Shown here: positions 37,255-45,751 of the stretch, one piece after another
Position numbering within the stretch: the first letter of the stretch is position 1
Layout: each line of letters starts with the position of its first letter
From: Rhodospirillales bacterium
Lineage (GTDB): Bacteria > Pseudomonadota > Alphaproteobacteria > Acetobacterales > Acetobacteraceae
NCBI GenBank assembly: GCA_025352565.1
Contig: JANXTF010000099.1
Span: 62,001-126,000 of the forward strand
Length of the DNA stretch: 64,000 bases
Direction of reading: 5' to 3'
Translations under genes and position numbers: made by a program
Notes under the pieces: model-generated
Database searches by the model: none
Told to the model about the DNA's origin: nothing
Seen by the model: the letters and a program-made list of their open reading frames with translations, nothing else

Positions 37255-38421
37255 TCAGTAGGATTTCGGCAGGCCGAGAACCCGCTCGGCGATGAACGAA
37301 AGGATGAGTTGCTCGGTGATCGGGGCGATGCGCGAGAGGATCGATTCCCGGAACAGCCGTTCCACCTGATATTCCTGCGCATAGCCCATGCCGCCATGTG
37401 TCAGGACCGCGCGGGTGCAGGCGTCGAAGCACGCGCGCCCGGCCAGGAACTTCGCGGCATTTGCCTCGGCGCCGCAAGGCAGGCCGCGATCGTACAGCCA
37501 GCCGGCGCGCAAGGTCTGCCAGTAGGCGGCCTCGAGTGCCGCCCAACTCTCGGCAAGCGGGTGCTGGATGCCCTGATTCTGGCCGATCTTGCGTCCGAAC
37601 ACGACCCGCTCGCTGGCATAGGCGACCGCGCGGCGCAGAGCGTCGCGTCCCAGCCCGATCGCCTCGGCGGCGACCAGGACGCGCTCCGGGTTGAGGCTGT
37701 CGAGGATGTAGGAGAAACCCCGGCCCTCCTCGCCGACACGGTCTTCGGCCGGCACGAACAGGTCGTCGACGAACACGGCATTCGAATCGACCGCGTGGCG
37801 GCCCAGCTTCTGGATACGCCGGACCTCGATCCTGGTTCGATCCATGTCGGTGTAGAACAGCGTCATGCCGTCGGACGGCTTGCGGCAGGCGTCCTTCGGC
37901 GTGGTGCGTGTCAGCAGCAGAATTTTGTCCGCCACTTGGCCAGTCGATGTCCACATTTTGCGTCCGTTCACGCGGTAGCCGCCATCGACCCTGGTGGCGA
38001 ACGTCGTGATGCTGGTGGTGTCGAGCCCGGCATCCGGCTCGGTGACGCCGAAACACGCCTTCTGATCCCCCGCGATCAGCGGCGGCAGCCAGCGCTGCTT
38101 CTGCTCATCGGTGCCATGCACCACGACGGCATGGGGACCAAACAGGTTGAGATGGATCGTCGAGGCAGCGGCGTTGCCGCCATTCCCCGCCGCCACCGCG
38201 TGCATCATGATCGCCGCCTCGGTGACACCCAGCCCGGCGCCGCCATAAGCCTCCGGCATCGTGATCCCGAGCCACCCGCCATCGGCCATGGCGCGGTGAA
38301 ATTCATGGGGGAACCGCGCCTCGGTGTCGCAAGCCGTCCAATAGGCGTCGTCGAAGCGGGCGCAGACCTTGCGGACGCCGTCGTCGATTGCCTGTTGCGG
38401 TCCGGTCAGGCCAAAATCCAT
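37255..38421 (-). CDS. Acyl-CoA dehydrogenase, first copy
   Basis: A 388-residue FAD enzyme introducing a double bond next to a CoA thioester. Visible are the helical N-domain, MPEAYGGAGLGVTEAA, ACFGVTEPDAGLDTTSITTFA (FAD contact), VNGRKMWTSTGQVAD, RVVFGRKIGQNQGIQHPLAES and THGGMGYAQEYQVERLFRES. The usual C-terminal YEGTSEIQ is replaced by RIAPITEQL, as in several isovaleryl/2-methyl-type and steroid-pathway members; the Glu there is the likely base. It is first in the operon with the Liv genes, behind operator 2. Confidence 0.93.
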   Translation of the reverse strand: MDFGLTGPQQAIDDGVRKVCARFDDAYWTACDTEARFPHEFHRAMADGGWLGITMPEAYGGAGLGVTEAAIMMHAVAAGNGGNAAASTIHLNLFGPHAVVVHGTDEQKQRWLPPLIAGDQKACFGVTEPDAGLDTTSITTFATRVDGGYRVNGRKMWTSTGQVADKILLLTRTTPKDACRKPSDGMTLFYTDMDRTRIEVRRIQKLGRHAVDSNAVFVDDLFVPAEDRVGEEGRGFSYILDSLNPERVLVAAEAIGLGRDALRRAVAYASERVVFGRKIGQNQGIQHPLAESWAALEAAYWQTLRAGWLYDRGLPCGAEANAAKFLAGRACFDACTRAVLTHGGMGYAQEYQVERLFRESILSRIAPITEQLILSFIAERVLGLPKSY

Positions 38422-38460
38422 GCGGGCGACCCTTGGTCGTTATGCGTTTCCTCGGCACCG

Positions 38461-38489
38461 AGCGTAGCGGACCTCGCCGGCACCCGCAA
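38461..38489 (-). promoter_or_regulatory. Candidate promoter of the acyl-CoA dehydrogenase-liv operon
   Basis: On the minus strand, TTGCGG (38489-38484) and TACGCT (38466-38461) have a 17-base spacer, about 40 bases above the ATG at 38421. Operator 2 abuts and partly overlaps the -35 box, which fits repression by steric block. Confidence 0.6.
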
Positions 38490-38504
38490 TTGGTTTGACC
38501 TTTT
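38488..38504. promoter_or_regulatory. GntR/FadR-type operator, site 2
   Basis: Read on the minus strand it is AAAAGGTCAAACCAATT, differing from site 1 (plus strand) at two of 17 bases. It sits in the same arrangement, just before the -35 box of the gene it faces. One half-site base is off (AGGT instead of TGGT). Confidence 0.75.
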
Positions 38505-38570
38505 ACATCGCCGTAAAGCGAGCATGCAGCCACGCCCCGGCCTCGCCGACGCAGGGCCTCCATCTGGGAG

Positions 38571-38594
38571 GCGACCCTGGGGGGCCGGGGTCGC
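38571..38594. terminator. Candidate hairpin after the alcohol dehydrogenase gene
   Basis: GCGACCC and GGGTCGC form a seven-pair stem around a ten-base GC-rich loop, 11 bases beyond the stop at 38605. No T-run follows on the minus strand, so termination is uncertain. Confidence 0.4.
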
Positions 38595-38604
38595 ATTCAG
38601 CTGT

Positions 38605-39702
38605 TCACGGAACGAGGATCACCCGCCCGATCACGGTTCCCGCCTGCAAATCGGCTAGCGCCTGGTTCACTTCCGACAATTCGCGGATGTCGATCGGGAT
38701 GTCTGGCATCCCTTTCGCGCGCACCAGATCGATCAGCGCGCGCAGCTCCGCTGGGCTGCCGATATAGCTGCCTTCGATCTTCGCGGATTTCATCGGGAAC
38801 AACGGGACCGACAGCGTCGTCTCCCCTCCGAACAGACCGACGATCACAAGCTTGCCGCCCGGTCCAAGGAGATCGAACCCGAGCTTGGCCGTCTCTCCGC
38901 TGCCGACCAGGTCCAGCACGCCGGACACCTCGCTGCCGACGGCGGCGCGGATCGCCTTGGCCGCGCCGGGCGCCCGCGGGTCGATCGCCGCGATCGCCCC
39001 TTGCGCCATGGCCGCGTCGCGCTTGCGCGGGTCGATTTCCACCACGACGGCGCCCGCCCCGCCGAGCAGCTTGAGCACCTCGATCGACATAAGGCCGAGG
39101 CCGCCGGCGCCAATGATCACGACCGGTTTGCGCTGGAGGCGGCTGTTGGCGTCAAGCTTGCGGAGCGCGCTGTAGGTCGTGAGCCCGGAGCAGACGAGCG
39201 GCGCCGCCTTGCGCGGGTCCAACCCATGTAGGGGCACCAGGGCGCGGGGATGCGGGACGGTGACAAAGTCGGCATATCCGCCATCACGATTGACGCCCAG
39301 GAAACGCGGCGCGCGGCACAGATGCTCGTCGCCCTCCAGGCAAGCCTCGCATTCGCCGCACCCGATCCAGGAGCAAACCAGCACAGCATCGCCAACCGCG
39401 ACGCCGTTCGCCCGTGGGCCTCTCTCTGGGCCTGCCTCTGGTCCGAGTGCGACCACAACGCCCGCGATCTCATGGCCAAGGGTCAACGGCAGATGGATGC
39501 GCCCGGCAACCGACGCCTTGCGGCCGCCGCCGAGGTCGTGATGCCCCTCGGATATATGCAGGTCGCTGTGGCACACGCCCGAGGCGAGCACGTGAACGAT
39601 CACTTCCGAGCCAGTGGGAACCGGACGAAAGCCGGTCGCCTCGGAAAGCGGCGCGCCGAACTCAACCAGTTGATAGCAACGCATCCGCGGTGGTGGCGCC
39701 AC
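38605..39702 (-). CDS. Zinc-dependent medium-chain alcohol dehydrogenase
   Basis: A 365-residue MDR-family enzyme. Catalytic zinc ligands lie in ASGVCHSDLH and TLGHEIAGV; the structural zinc cysteines are in CGECEACLEGDEHLC; the cofactor loop is GAGGLGLMS, followed by VVVEIDPRKR, where an acidic residue suggests NAD preference. It interconverts an alcohol and an aldehyde or ketone. The start is a GTG at 39702 with GAGGGG nine bases before; an internal ATG at 39684 has no ribosome site. A 133-base gap separates it from the kinase gene, so it may have its own promoter. Confidence 0.92.
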   Translation of the reverse strand: MAPPPRMRCYQLVEFGAPLSEATGFRPVPTGSEVIVHVLASGVCHSDLHISEGHHDLGGGRKASVAGRIHLPLTLGHEIAGVVVALGPEAGPERGPRANGVAVGDAVLVCSWIGCGECEACLEGDEHLCRAPRFLGVNRDGGYADFVTVPHPRALVPLHGLDPRKAAPLVCSGLTTYSALRKLDANSRLQRKPVVIIGAGGLGLMSIEVLKLLGGAGAVVVEIDPRKRDAAMAQGAIAAIDPRAPGAAKAIRAAVGSEVSGVLDLVGSGETAKLGFDLLGPGGKLVIVGLFGGETTLSVPLFPMKSAKIEGSYIGSPAELRALIDLVRAKGMPDIPIDIRELSEVNQALADLQAGTVIGRVILVP

Positions 39703-39835
39703 GTCTAATTCCCCTCGATTGCAGGCTCTCTGGCCGGCTTCAGTCCATTTCGGAACGATCAGTCACGCTGCGTGGAATATCAGGCCATTCGACCACGCCC
39801 CGAGCGCGGCACCTCGGCAGACCCGATGACGCATC

Positions 39836-40867
39836 CTATCCCTTGCCTTGTGCCAGAAGCCATGCCCGCTCGGCCATCGGCCCGGCCATGGCGCCCAAAG
39901 CCGCCGCGTTCGGATGTGCCGCGGTGCCGTCGAGCGCCCGCTTGGCGATGCCCTGCAGAATGGCCGACAGACGGAACAGGCTGAATGCCAGGTAGAATTC
40001 CCAATTCTCAATCCGGTCCCGGCCGGTGCGCCGGCAATAACTCGCGACGTACTCGCTCTCTGTTGGCAGCCCCAACGCCGCGAAATCCACGCCAGCCAGG
40101 CCGCGGAATATGTCCGGCGTGATCCGCCACGCCGCCGCGTGATTGGCAAAGTCGGCGAGCGGGTCGCCAAGCGTCGACAGCTCCCAGTCCAGAACTGCCA
40201 TCACCCGCGGTTCGGTTTCATGCAGGATAACATTGTCCAGCCTGTAGTCGCCGTGGATGATCCGGGCCGGCTGCTCGGGCGGCAGGTGCTCCGGCAACCA
40301 GGTAATGAGGGCTTCCATTGCCGGTGAGTGGGCGGTGGCGGAGGCCCGGAATTGCTTCGTCCAGCGCTCGATCTGCCGCGCCACGAACCGGCTGGGCCGG
40401 CCGTAATCGTCCAGGCCCACAGTGGCCGGGTCGATCGCATGCAGGGCAGCGATCGTCTGGTTCATCTGATCGAACACCAAGCCTCGATCGGTGCTGCGCA
40501 ATTCGGGCAGACGCGGATCCCACAGGATGCGGCCGGCGACAAAATCCATGACGTAGAATACGCTGCCGATCACGGCGGGGTCGGCACAATAGGCGTACAC
40601 GCGTGGCACCGGCACCGCCGATCCGGCGAGTGCCGCCATCACCCGATGCTCCCGGTCGACCGCATGCGCGCTCGGCAGCAGGTCGCCCATCGGCTTGCGG
40701 CGGAGCACGTATTCGCCGGAGTCCGCGGTCAGCAAATAGGTCGGATTGGACTGGCCTCCCTTGATCAGGCGCGCTTCCAGCACTCCATGATAGCCGGGCA
40801 CATGGGCCTGCATCCATGCAGGAAGACGCGCGAGGTCTTCTGGCAAAGGCAGCGGTGCGTTACGCAT
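39836..40867 (-). CDS. APH-fold kinase, ACAD10/ACAD11 N-domain or LvaA-like
   Basis: A 343-residue small-molecule kinase with aminoglycoside-phosphotransferase fold. Residues 38-60 form the nucleotide-binding beta region (GGQSNPTYLLTADSGEYVLR), HGDYRLDN (205-212) is the catalytic loop with Asp and Asn, and VLDWELSTLGDPLADFA (from 225) is the metal-binding DxD-like segment. It resembles the kinase domain of mammalian ACAD10/11 and bacterial LvaA, which phosphorylate the 4-hydroxyl of 4-hydroxyacyl-CoA. The ACAD11-like dehydrogenase partner is at 46988. It overlaps the synthetase gene by 8 bases. Confidence 0.87.
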   Translation of the reverse strand: MRNAPLPLPEDLARLPAWMQAHVPGYHGVLEARLIKGGQSNPTYLLTADSGEYVLRRKPMGDLLPSAHAVDREHRVMAALAGSAVPVPRVYAYCADPAVIGSVFYVMDFVAGRILWDPRLPELRSTDRGLVFDQMNQTIAALHAIDPATVGLDDYGRPSRFVARQIERWTKQFRASATAHSPAMEALITWLPEHLPPEQPARIIHGDYRLDNVILHETEPRVMAVLDWELSTLGDPLADFANHAAAWRITPDIFRGLAGVDFAALGLPTESEYVASYCRRTGRDRIENWEFYLAFSLFRLSAILQGIAKRALDGTAAHPNAAALGAMAGPMAERAWLLAQGKG

Positions 40868-42455
40868 CCGAAGCGGCCTCGCGCAGCATACGGCGCATGA
40901 TCTTGCCAGTCTGCGTCTTGGGCAGGTCGGCGACGATCTCCACCACGCGTGGGCATTTATAGGCCGCCATGCGCTCCCGGCAGAACGCGATGATCCCGTC
41001 GGGATCGGCGTGCTGGTTGGGCTTGAGACTGATCACCGCCTTCACCGTCTCACCGCGATAGTCGTCGGCAATGCCGACCACCCCGGCCTCGCGCACCGCC
41101 GGATGGGTGTACAGCACGTCCTCCACCTCACGCGGCCAGACCTTGTAGCCGGATGCGCTGATCATGTCCTTCTTACGGTCCACCAGAAATACCCAGCCAT
41201 CGGCGTCCACGAATGCCACGTCGCCGGTGCGTAGGCCATCCGGGCCAAGCGCCTCGCGCGTCGCGTCGGGATTGTTCCAGTAGCCGGATGTGAGGCTGGG
41301 TGAGGCGAGGATCATTTCACCGGCCTGCCCGCGCGGCGCTGGAGATCCGTCGTCGTTGGCGATCCAGAGCGTGACCCCCGGCATGGGCCGGCCGATGGAC
41401 AGCGCCTGAGTCTGCGGATCGATGCGGGATTCCTGATCGGGCGGCGTCAGGATCACCGGTGCGTTGGTCTCGGTCATGCCGAAGCCGTTGCGAAGGCTCT
41501 GGTTGAAGCGCTGGCGGAACGCCGCCACGACGCTCGCGGGAACCGGCGCACCACCTGAATAGATGTGCCGCAACGGTCTGAAGCGCTCGGACGATGCCGT
41601 TTCGTGTTGCATCATGGCGAGATAGGCCGTGGTCGCACCGATGGTGAACGCCGGACGATGTTCGGTGATCGCATCCAGCATCACGCCGGGTTCGAAACGG
41701 TAGGACAGCACCAGCGGCGAGGCGGTCACGAACGCGCTCAAAACGTGGCAGATCAACCCGGTGATGTGGAACAGCGGCGCCATCGCCAGGATCGGCGCAT
41801 GACGCTCCAATCCGATGCACGCGCACATGGTGCGCGCCGAGAACATCGCTCCTGCATGGGTGTTCATGGCCCCTTTCGGCACGCCGGTCGTGCCGGATGT
41901 GTAGACCAGGAACGCGAGGTCCGCAGGGTCCGGCGTGATCCACGCGAGCGGCGGCGCCTGCCGGTCGGAGGTCGCATCGAGGATATCGATCGTGGCAGTG
42001 TCCGCCGATTTCCCGACGCCGTCGAACAGCCGTGCGTCGCAACGCCGCTGCCAGTCGAGCCCCGAGGTGGCGATGATCACGGGCGGGCGCTGTGGCAGGC
42101 TGGCGATGACGTCGTGGTACAGCGTGTCCAGGCAGATCATCGCCTTGGGCGTGCAATCGCTCAGCAGGATGGTGAGTTCGCGCGCCCGGTTCATCGGGTT
42201 GATCGGCACCGGAATTGCGCCAAGCTTCCAGGCGGCCAGCAGGCCCAGCATGAAGGCCGGGACGTTCTGCAGATACAGCGCGACCCGGTCGCCATGGCCA
42301 ATCCCGCGCTTTTGCAGCACAAGCGCCAAAGCGTCGCTGGCCCGGTCCACCTCGCGATAGCTGAGGCGGCCGTCGAAATACAGGATCGCGGGCTGCTCCG
42401 GCGCGGCAGCGACGGCGGCCCGAAATGCCGAAAGCGCGTCATGATGGTCCGTCAT
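40860..42455 (-). CDS. Acyl-CoA synthetase (AMP-forming), second copy
   Basis: A 531-residue ANL ligase of canonical form: P-loop LVYTSGTTGVPKGAMNTH, A5 NGFGMTETNAP, A7 DGLRTGDVAFVD, A8 VDRKKDMISASGYKVWPREVE and the catalytic lysine in LPKTQTGKIMRR. It resembles medium-chain and aryl acyl-CoA ligases. The start is uncertain: ATG 42455 begins at normal family homology but its GGAGGAG is 12 bases away; an in-frame ATG at 42599 with a well-placed AGGTG would add 48 residues of no known domain. It precedes the kinase and follows the hot-dog genes. Confidence 0.9.
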   Translation of the reverse strand: MTDHHDALSAFRAAVAAAPEQPAILYFDGRLSYREVDRASDALALVLQKRGIGHGDRVALYLQNVPAFMLGLLAAWKLGAIPVPINPMNRARELTILLSDCTPKAMICLDTLYHDVIASLPQRPPVIIATSGLDWQRRCDARLFDGVGKSADTATIDILDATSDRQAPPLAWITPDPADLAFLVYTSGTTGVPKGAMNTHAGAMFSARTMCACIGLERHAPILAMAPLFHITGLICHVLSAFVTASPLVLSYRFEPGVMLDAITEHRPAFTIGATTAYLAMMQHETASSERFRPLRHIYSGGAPVPASVVAAFRQRFNQSLRNGFGMTETNAPVILTPPDQESRIDPQTQALSIGRPMPGVTLWIANDDGSPAPRGQAGEMILASPSLTSGYWNNPDATREALGPDGLRTGDVAFVDADGWVFLVDRKKDMISASGYKVWPREVEDVLYTHPAVREAGVVGIADDYRGETVKAVISLKPNQHADPDGIIAFCRERMAAYKCPRVVEIVADLPKTQTGKIMRRMLREAASDA

Positions 42456-42636
42456 GGGTATGATGATCTCCTCCGGGCAAGCGAACGCGATCGGGCGGCG
42501 TCCGGGAAGGCCGAGCGATACTGCGCCGGCAAGGCGGGCGGGCTCCCAGGTGAAGCGGGCATCGGCCACTTGCGCCGGGACACAGCGGATCTCGTCCATC
42601 CGGCACCTCGCCTCACGGTCCCGGCGTCGGTCATGG

Positions 42637-43449
42637 TCATTGAACGGTCACCTCGACCGCCCGGCGGCCAGACTCATCCTCCGCCCACAGGAGCCAATGC
42701 GCTTCGACCCGATTGGCGCAGAGTCGCATCGGCCGGTTGCAGAACAGCGGAGCGAAGTTGCGGACCGATACCCGCTCCGGAACCGCGCTGGCGTGGCTGC
42801 GGTACAACTCCAGCAACAGCACCAGGGGGATGCCGGCGTTCACCACCAGCGCCGGATAACCCTCGTGCCGCGTGGTGTAGGGCAGATCGTAGTGAATGCG
42901 GTGGGTGTTGAAGGTGATGGCGCAATAGCGCAACAGCAGCATTTCGTCCGGCTCGACGATGCGTTCGATCTCGGCCTCTGCCGGTGTCGCTGCGCCGGAC
43001 GCCGCGGGAGCCACCGTCTCCGTCTCCCGCATGACGTAGTCCTGCTCCTCGATGATGACAGGTGCGTCGCCCGCGGCGAATATCCGGTGTTCGATGGTCA
43101 CGATCGCGAAGCGGCCGGAGCGGCCCTGCTTCGGGGTGACCTCGAGCGTCCGGCTCTCACGCCGGAGCGCGGCGCCAATGGAGATGTCGCCGCAATAGAG
43201 GGCGCGGCGGCCGGCCGCCATGATCCGGGGCAAACCCAGCTCCGGCAGCGCCACGCCGAGCCCGGCGAGGCCGTCATGACGCAAGGCCGATTGGGGTGTC
43301 GGCGCGTTGAACAGGACCACATGCCAGCCACGCGGCAATGTGTCGCCTTGGCGCAACGCTGCCGGGTCGCGATCGAGCATGGCCGCCAGCCGCTGGACCA
43401 GCGGCAGCGCGCAGACATCCTCCAGCAGCTGCACGCTATCGCCCGGCAT
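42637..43449 (-). CDS. Hot-dog hydratase, mesaconyl/itaconyl-CoA hydratase-like
   Basis: A 270-residue MaoC-related protein. The C-terminal half carries CAITFNTHRIHYDLPYTTRHEGYPALVVNA, close to the HRIHYD motif of mesaconyl-C4-CoA hydratase and itaconyl-CoA hydratase, where His and Asp act on the beta position of a CoA thioester. The N-terminal half is a degenerate second hot-dog (LPRGWHVVLFNAPTPQSAL). The ATG at 43449 overlaps the end of the upstream dehydratase gene by 14 bases; no longer reading shows domain sequence. It likely hydrates a branched enoyl-CoA for the CitE-type lyase. Confidence 0.82.
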   Translation of the reverse strand: MPGDSVQLLEDVCALPLVQRLAAMLDRDPAALRQGDTLPRGWHVVLFNAPTPQSALRHDGLAGLGVALPELGLPRIMAAGRRALYCGDISIGAALRRESRTLEVTPKQGRSGRFAIVTIEHRIFAAGDAPVIIEEQDYVMRETETVAPAASGAATPAEAEIERIVEPDEMLLLRYCAITFNTHRIHYDLPYTTRHEGYPALVVNAGIPLVLLLELYRSHASAVPERVSVRNFAPLFCNRPMRLCANRVEAHWLLWAEDESGRRAVEVTVQ

Positions 43450-44575
43450 GGGAACTTCGCAGTTCGACGGTGGCGGTGCCGTTGGCGGTGACCTCGCCCA
43501 ACTGGTTCTCGACATGGACTTCGAGGTCGATCAGATGCCTCCCATCTTCCGACCGTTTGGCCACAACCTTGCCGCGGCACCACGACACGTCGCCAAAGAT
43601 GTTCGGGCGGCGCAGTTTGACGTCCAGCACGCATACGAAGCCGTCGTCGCCCACCCAGTCGGTGAGCAGTTGGCCGAGCCAAGAGATGCGCTGCGGTCCG
43701 ACATCGTAGCCGCCGGGCATGCCGACCTCGTGCGCCATCTTGTCCTCGGTGTGGCCGCGGGCGGCGCTGTCCTGGGCGCCGGTCTCGGGGTTGACGAACG
43801 CATCGGCCGGATGGCGCCGGCGATGCCGTTCGGCCCTGCCATGCGCCTTGTAGGTGTGGCCGCCGCCGGCGTACCAGCAGATCATGTCGGTGATCGTCAA
43901 AGGCCCCTTGAGGATCGGGCGAAGCGTGTCTCCGTCGTTCACGTCCTCCCAGAACCGCTTCTCGGCGCCGCGCCGGACTTCGGCGTCGATGGCGTGGCTG
44001 ATATCCTTCAGCTCGGCCTCGGTGTAGCGGTGGGTCGCGCGCGGCTCGTATTTCAGACCGCCCTCGGCACGCGCCCGCGGCGTGCGCGCGGTGCTGCCGA
44101 TCGCGCGGGCGACCAGCGCGCCGGATTGATCGTAGAAGAGCGATTCGCCGGTCTGCACGATGAAAGCGCGTGCCTTGCCGCCGCGTTTCTCCACCGCATC
44201 GAGCAGCGTGACACGGGTGGTGAAGCGGTCCCGGTGGCGGATCGGCAGGTACCATTCCCATCGTGTGCCGCCATACATCCACTGAATGCCGCGCAGCTTG
44301 GGCGCCACCACCGCGCTGTCGATCGTGTACAGAAAGCAGCCGGGTGCCAGGCCCGCCTTCCACCGCGTGGCGGCGCCATACTCCGGGTCGCAGAACAACG
44401 GATTCTCGTCGCCGATACCCCAGCAGAAATGGCGCACGCTGTCTGGACTGGCCTCGGTGTTCCAGCGGTGGTCATGGCGGCGCAGTTCAACCCCGATCAG
44501 GCTCCGAGCCTCTTCCAGGGCGCCTTCCCACAGCGCCGGAGTCTGGTCGGTCGGGCGGGATTCGGTGGGACTCAC
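43436..44575 (-). CDS. FAS1-like MaoC-family dehydratase (double hot-dog)
   Basis: A 379-residue protein with two hot-dog domains. The N-terminal one (RSLIGVELRRHDHRWNTEASPDSVRHFCWGIGDENPLFCDPEYG, then LAPGCFLYTID) is the MaoC_dehydrat_N type; the second has GPLTITDMICWYAGGGHTY and a region around QRISWLGQLLTDWVGDDGFV. It should hydrate or dehydrate an acyl-CoA, but differs from the neighbouring 270-residue hydratase. The start is GTG at 44575 with GGAGGAG seven bases upstream. It is first in the minus-strand operon; operator 3 lies about 200 bases above its start. Confidence 0.85.
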   Translation of the reverse strand: MSPTESRPTDQTPALWEGALEEARSLIGVELRRHDHRWNTEASPDSVRHFCWGIGDENPLFCDPEYGAATRWKAGLAPGCFLYTIDSAVVAPKLRGIQWMYGGTRWEWYLPIRHRDRFTTRVTLLDAVEKRGGKARAFIVQTGESLFYDQSGALVARAIGSTARTPRARAEGGLKYEPRATHRYTEAELKDISHAIDAEVRRGAEKRFWEDVNDGDTLRPILKGPLTITDMICWYAGGGHTYKAHGRAERHRRRHPADAFVNPETGAQDSAARGHTEDKMAHEVGMPGGYDVGPQRISWLGQLLTDWVGDDGFVCVLDVKLRRPNIFGDVSWCRGKVVAKRSEDGRHLIDLEVHVENQLGEVTANGTATVELRSSHAGR

Positions 44576-44768
44576 GCGATCACTCCTCCGGTCGTCGATT
44601 GCTCGAATTCGCTATCGGAGGGCCGCCACGCGGCGCGAAACAGGTCGTCTGCCCCCGTGATCGGAAGGTCGACCGGCCGGTTCCGCGTCAAATGCTTCCC
44701 ACCTTGGTTTCCTCGGCGCCTCATGGCAGCTTCTGCGTTCAGGCACCGCTATACCGCACATTTCGCAA

Positions 44769-44785
44769 ATTTGGTAGGACCATTT
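44769..44785. promoter_or_regulatory. GntR/FadR-type operator, site 3
   Basis: ATTTGGTAGGACCATTT with a perfect TGGT-N3-ACCA core, in the 288-base gap between the divergent dehydratase (44575) and CitE-like (44864) genes. A TTGACC at 44784-44789 follows immediately, again a possible -35 on the plus strand; on the minus strand a TATAGC lies on the other side at about 44751-44756. Confidence 0.7.
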
Positions 44786-44863
44786 GACCATGATCCTGTT
44801 CTGAGTCATCGTGATCGCGTTGGGTTGCCGGCAGCGCGCGCGGCCGAGGGAGGAACACCGGCC

Positions 44864-45751
44864 GTGCTTCGATCCATGTTGTTCGTGCCGGGCGACAGTG
44901 AACGCAAGCTCGCCAAAGGCGCCCTTTCGTCGGCGGACGCCCTTATCCTCGATCTCGAGGATTCAGTTTCCGCTGACCGCACCGCGATCGCACGCACGAT
45001 GGTGCGCGCATTCCTCGACGCCCCGCGCGCGCCGGCGGGTCCGCGACTTTGGGTCCGGATCAACCCACTTTCGAGCCCGGCCGCGCTGCCCGATCTCGCG
45101 GCATTGGTGGGCGGCGCACCGGACGGCATCATGCTGCCCAAACCGGACTCGGCATCGGATATTGTGCTGCTCGACCATTATCTGACCGCGCTCGAACAGC
45201 GCGAGGGCCTGGTGCCGGGCCACATACGCATCATCCCGGTTGCGACCGAAACGGCCCGTTCGATGTTCGCGCTTGGCGGCTATGCCGGCTCCAGCCGGAG
45301 GCTCGCCGGGCTGACCTGGGGGGCCGAGGATCTTTCGACCGCACTTGGCGCCAGCACCAATCAGGACGCATCGGGCGGCTACGCTTTCACCTACCAACTC
45401 GCCCGCTCGCTCTGCCTTGCCGGGGCGCGTGCCGCCGAGGTGCAGCCGATCGACACGCTCTATGTCGATTTCCGCGACCTGGACGGATTGGCGCGGGATT
45501 CGAGGCTCTCGCGGCAGCTCGGCTTTGCCGGGCGGATCGCGATCCATCCGGATCAGGTCGCGACAGTCAACGCTGCCTACAGCCCGGACGATGACGAAAT
45601 CGCCTATGCGCGCCGGGTGGTGGAAGCGTTTGCTGCCGCGCCCGGCACCGGCGTCGTCGGCCTCGACGGCCGGATGGTGGACATGCCGCATCTCAAACAG
45701 GCCAAGCGCCTGCTCTCGTTGGCGGCAGCGTGTGCGGGAGCACCGGAATGA
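44864..45751 (+). CDS. CitE-like (HpcH/HpaI family) acyl-CoA lyase
   Basis: A 295-residue TIM-barrel lyase. MLFVPGDSERKLAKGALSSADALILDLEDSVS is the family start; RINPLSSP, VATETARSMFALGGY, LTWGAEDLSTALGA and FAGRIAIHPDQVATVNAAY follow, with Glu/Asp metal ligands and the conserved Arg. Such enzymes cleave malyl-CoA, methylmalyl-CoA or citramalyl-CoA into acyl-CoA plus glyoxylate or pyruvate. Next to a hot-dog hydratase and a class III CoA-transferase it most resembles a citramalyl-CoA lyase. The start is GTG at 44864 with GGAGG upstream. Its stop overlaps the next ATG. Confidence 0.87.
   Translation: MLRSMLFVPGDSERKLAKGALSSADALILDLEDSVSADRTAIARTMVRAFLDAPRAPAGPRLWVRINPLSSPAALPDLAALVGGAPDGIMLPKPDSASDIVLLDHYLTALEQREGLVPGHIRIIPVATETARSMFALGGYAGSSRRLAGLTWGAEDLSTALGASTNQDASGGYAFTYQLARSLCLAGARAAEVQPIDTLYVDFRDLDGLARDSRLSRQLGFAGRIAIHPDQVATVNAAYSPDDDEIAYARRVVEAFAAAPGTGVVGLDGRMVDMPHLKQAKRLLSLAAACAGAPE

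Noticed and set aside
44612-44809. A 65-codon minus-strand frame in the gap between the dehydratase and CitE-like genes
   Set aside because: It spans operator 3 and possible promoter sequence, has no family resemblance and no good ribosome site.
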